Under the pieces are notes generated by a model. That model ran no database searches, was not told where the DNA came from, and saw only the letters and a program-made list of their open reading frames with translations. Made by a program: the position numbers and the translations under genes. A DNA stretch of 6,046 nt from Saprospiraceae bacterium (GTDB lineage: Bacteria > Bacteroidota > Bacteroidia > Chitinophagales > Saprospiraceae): contig JADZFI010000479.1 in assembly GCA_020850025.1 (NCBI GenBank), positions 1-6,046 on the forward strand, written 5' to 3'. This document shows, in pieces, positions 5,019 through 6,046 of the stretch. Within the stretch, counting starts at the first letter, position 1. Every line of letters starts with the position of its first letter.

Positions 5019-6046
5019 ATGATAAAACAAATTCTCTTTCTGGCCCTCACCCTGGGTGCTTGCACCCTTGCAGCTCAGGCGCCTTATACCACCAAACAAT
5101 ACGGCTTCCGGGTGGAAAAAGACCTGGTGTATGGCGCCATGCCCAATTACGCAGGCATCTCCACTACCCTGCTGCTGGATTTGTACAAACCGGTGGGCGA
5201 CAACAATCCATCCCGCCCCCTGCTGGTAGTGGTACACGGAGGATCATGGCTGGGCGGCTGCAAGGAGGGCTTTGCCACCATAGCCGGCGAAATGGCGCAA
5301 CGCGGCTATGTAGTGGCTTCCGTCAACTACCGCCTCGGCTGGCATAAAAGCGCCGGCCCCATCGCCAATCCGGTAACCGACGCCCAGGCGGGCGCTACCC
5401 TGTACGCTGCGGATTCATCAGAACTGATTCGCGCCCTTTATCGCGGACAGCAGGATGTAAAAGGCGCTATCCGCTGGTTGAAAGCCCGGGCAGCTCTGGA
5501 TTCCACCTGCACCGAACGTGTACTGGTGGGCGGTGAAAGTGCCGGAGGATTCATTGCCATGGCGGTGGGCTTTCTCGACCGGGCGGAGGAAAAACCGGTG
5601 GCCTGCGGCGCACTGGCCCCTGCACCCACCCCGGCGGCCAACCTGACCAACAGCTACATGCTGAACTGCGTAACCCAAACCATTCAACCCACGGGCGCTG
5701 CCCTGAACCGTCCGGACCTGGGGCCTGTTGACGGCGCCTTAAATCTGAACGGGCACAATGCCAATGTGCTCGGGGTGGTTAACCTGTTTGGCGGTGTGCC
5801 CTATGAAGGCGGCGCCAACAACTGGCTCAACGGCCCTGATACGCCTGCTGTGTACCTGTACCACCAAACCTGCGACGGGGTGGTGCCGTTCGGAGAAGGG
5901 ATTCCGTTTTTTGTGCTTTCCAATTATTGCAATCTGGGTTTTACACCCTGGCATACCAACTATATGCACACCTTTGGCAGCGGCGCTATTTCGGTAGTGT
6001 TCAGTCAGGCCAATATGAACTACACCACGGATTTCGATCAATGCCC
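5019..6046 (+). CDS. Secreted alpha/beta-hydrolase (carboxylesterase/lipase-like), 3' end outside the window
   Basis: The frame is open from 5019 to the right edge (342 full codons, no stop). A signal peptide of about 21 residues ends in Ala-Gln-Ala. An internal LGAC (12-15) makes a lipoprotein reading possible but less likely. The oxyanion-hole motif HGGSW is at 73-77, the nucleophile elbow GGESAGG at 171-177 with S174, and the probable acid D286 lies in TCDGVVPF. The catalytic histidine is not evident and should follow past the edge. This is the arrangement of HGG-type carboxylesterases and feruloyl/acetyl-xylan esterase relatives, acting on ester bonds outside the cytoplasm; the substrate cannot be told. 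An in-frame ATG at 4980 would add 13 residues, but 5019 gives a normal signal peptide and leader. A C-terminal type IX sorting domain is possible but lies outside the window. Confidence 0.9.
   Translation, partial: MIKQILFLALTLGACTLAAQAPYTTKQYGFRVEKDLVYGAMPNYAGISTTLLLDLYKPVGDNNPSRPLLVVVHGGSWLGGCKEGFATIAGEMAQRGYVVASVNYRLGWHKSAGPIANPVTDAQAGATLYAADSSELIRALYRGQQDVKGAIRWLKARAALDSTCTERVLVGGESAGGFIAMAVGFLDRAEEKPVACGALAPAPTPAANLTNSYMLNCVTQTIQPTGAALNRPDLGPVDGALNLNGHNANVLGVVNLFGGVPYEGGANNWLNGPDTPAVYLYHQTCDGVVPFGEGIPFFVLSNYCNLGFTPWHTNYMHTFGSGAISVVFSQANMNYTTDFDQC

Overview
The window looks like chromosome of a member of the Bacteroidota, possibly the Saprospiria (Lewinella/Haliscomenobacter-like); that placement is inference. 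The signs are TAnnTTTG-type promoter boxes with A/T-rich leaders instead of clear Shine-Dalgarno sites, two small lipoproteins, a secreted hydrolase with a signal peptide ending in Ala-Gln-Ala, and intergenic arrays of short degenerate repeats (TGGACAT-like and TAAGGCGCAAAGRCAC-like units). Coding DNA is moderately GC-rich and the spacers are richer in A+T. There is no phage, transposase, CRISPR, tRNA or rRNA.

Layout. Positions 1-75 are a heptamer array. It lies 17 bp before a complete ABC1/UbiB-type protein kinase gene (92-1723, +). That gene converges on, and overlaps by 11 bp, a low-molecular-weight protein tyrosine phosphatase gene (1713-2171, -). A spacer packed with GC-rich palindromes (about 2205-2295) follows. 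Next is a minus-strand pair: thioredoxin (3104-3409) overlapping a downstream lipoprotein D,D-carboxypeptidase of the VanY/M15 type (2338-3120). The thioredoxin leader is made of 16-bp repeats (3439-3532) and carries a TAACTTTG promoter box. Directly behind it is a perfect 10-bp hairpin (3536-3558) that looks like the terminator of the next gene, a DoxX/MauE-like integral membrane protein (3579-4319, -). Then come a six-cysteine lipoprotein of unknown function (4455-4874, -) and, divergent from it, the 5' part of a secreted alpha/beta-hydrolase (5019 to beyond 6046, +). The hydrolase runs off the right edge.

How the genes fit together. Four of the seven products are envelope or secreted proteins. 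DoxX/MauE-like protein followed by thioredoxin suggests a thiol-redox theme, and thioredoxin-carboxypeptidase overlap suggests translational coupling, but the thioredoxin itself has no export signal. I see no multi-gene defence, biosynthetic or mobile system. The content is ordinary housekeeping and envelope genes, and the least explained parts are the three repeat or palindrome-rich spacers and the cysteine-rich lipoprotein.
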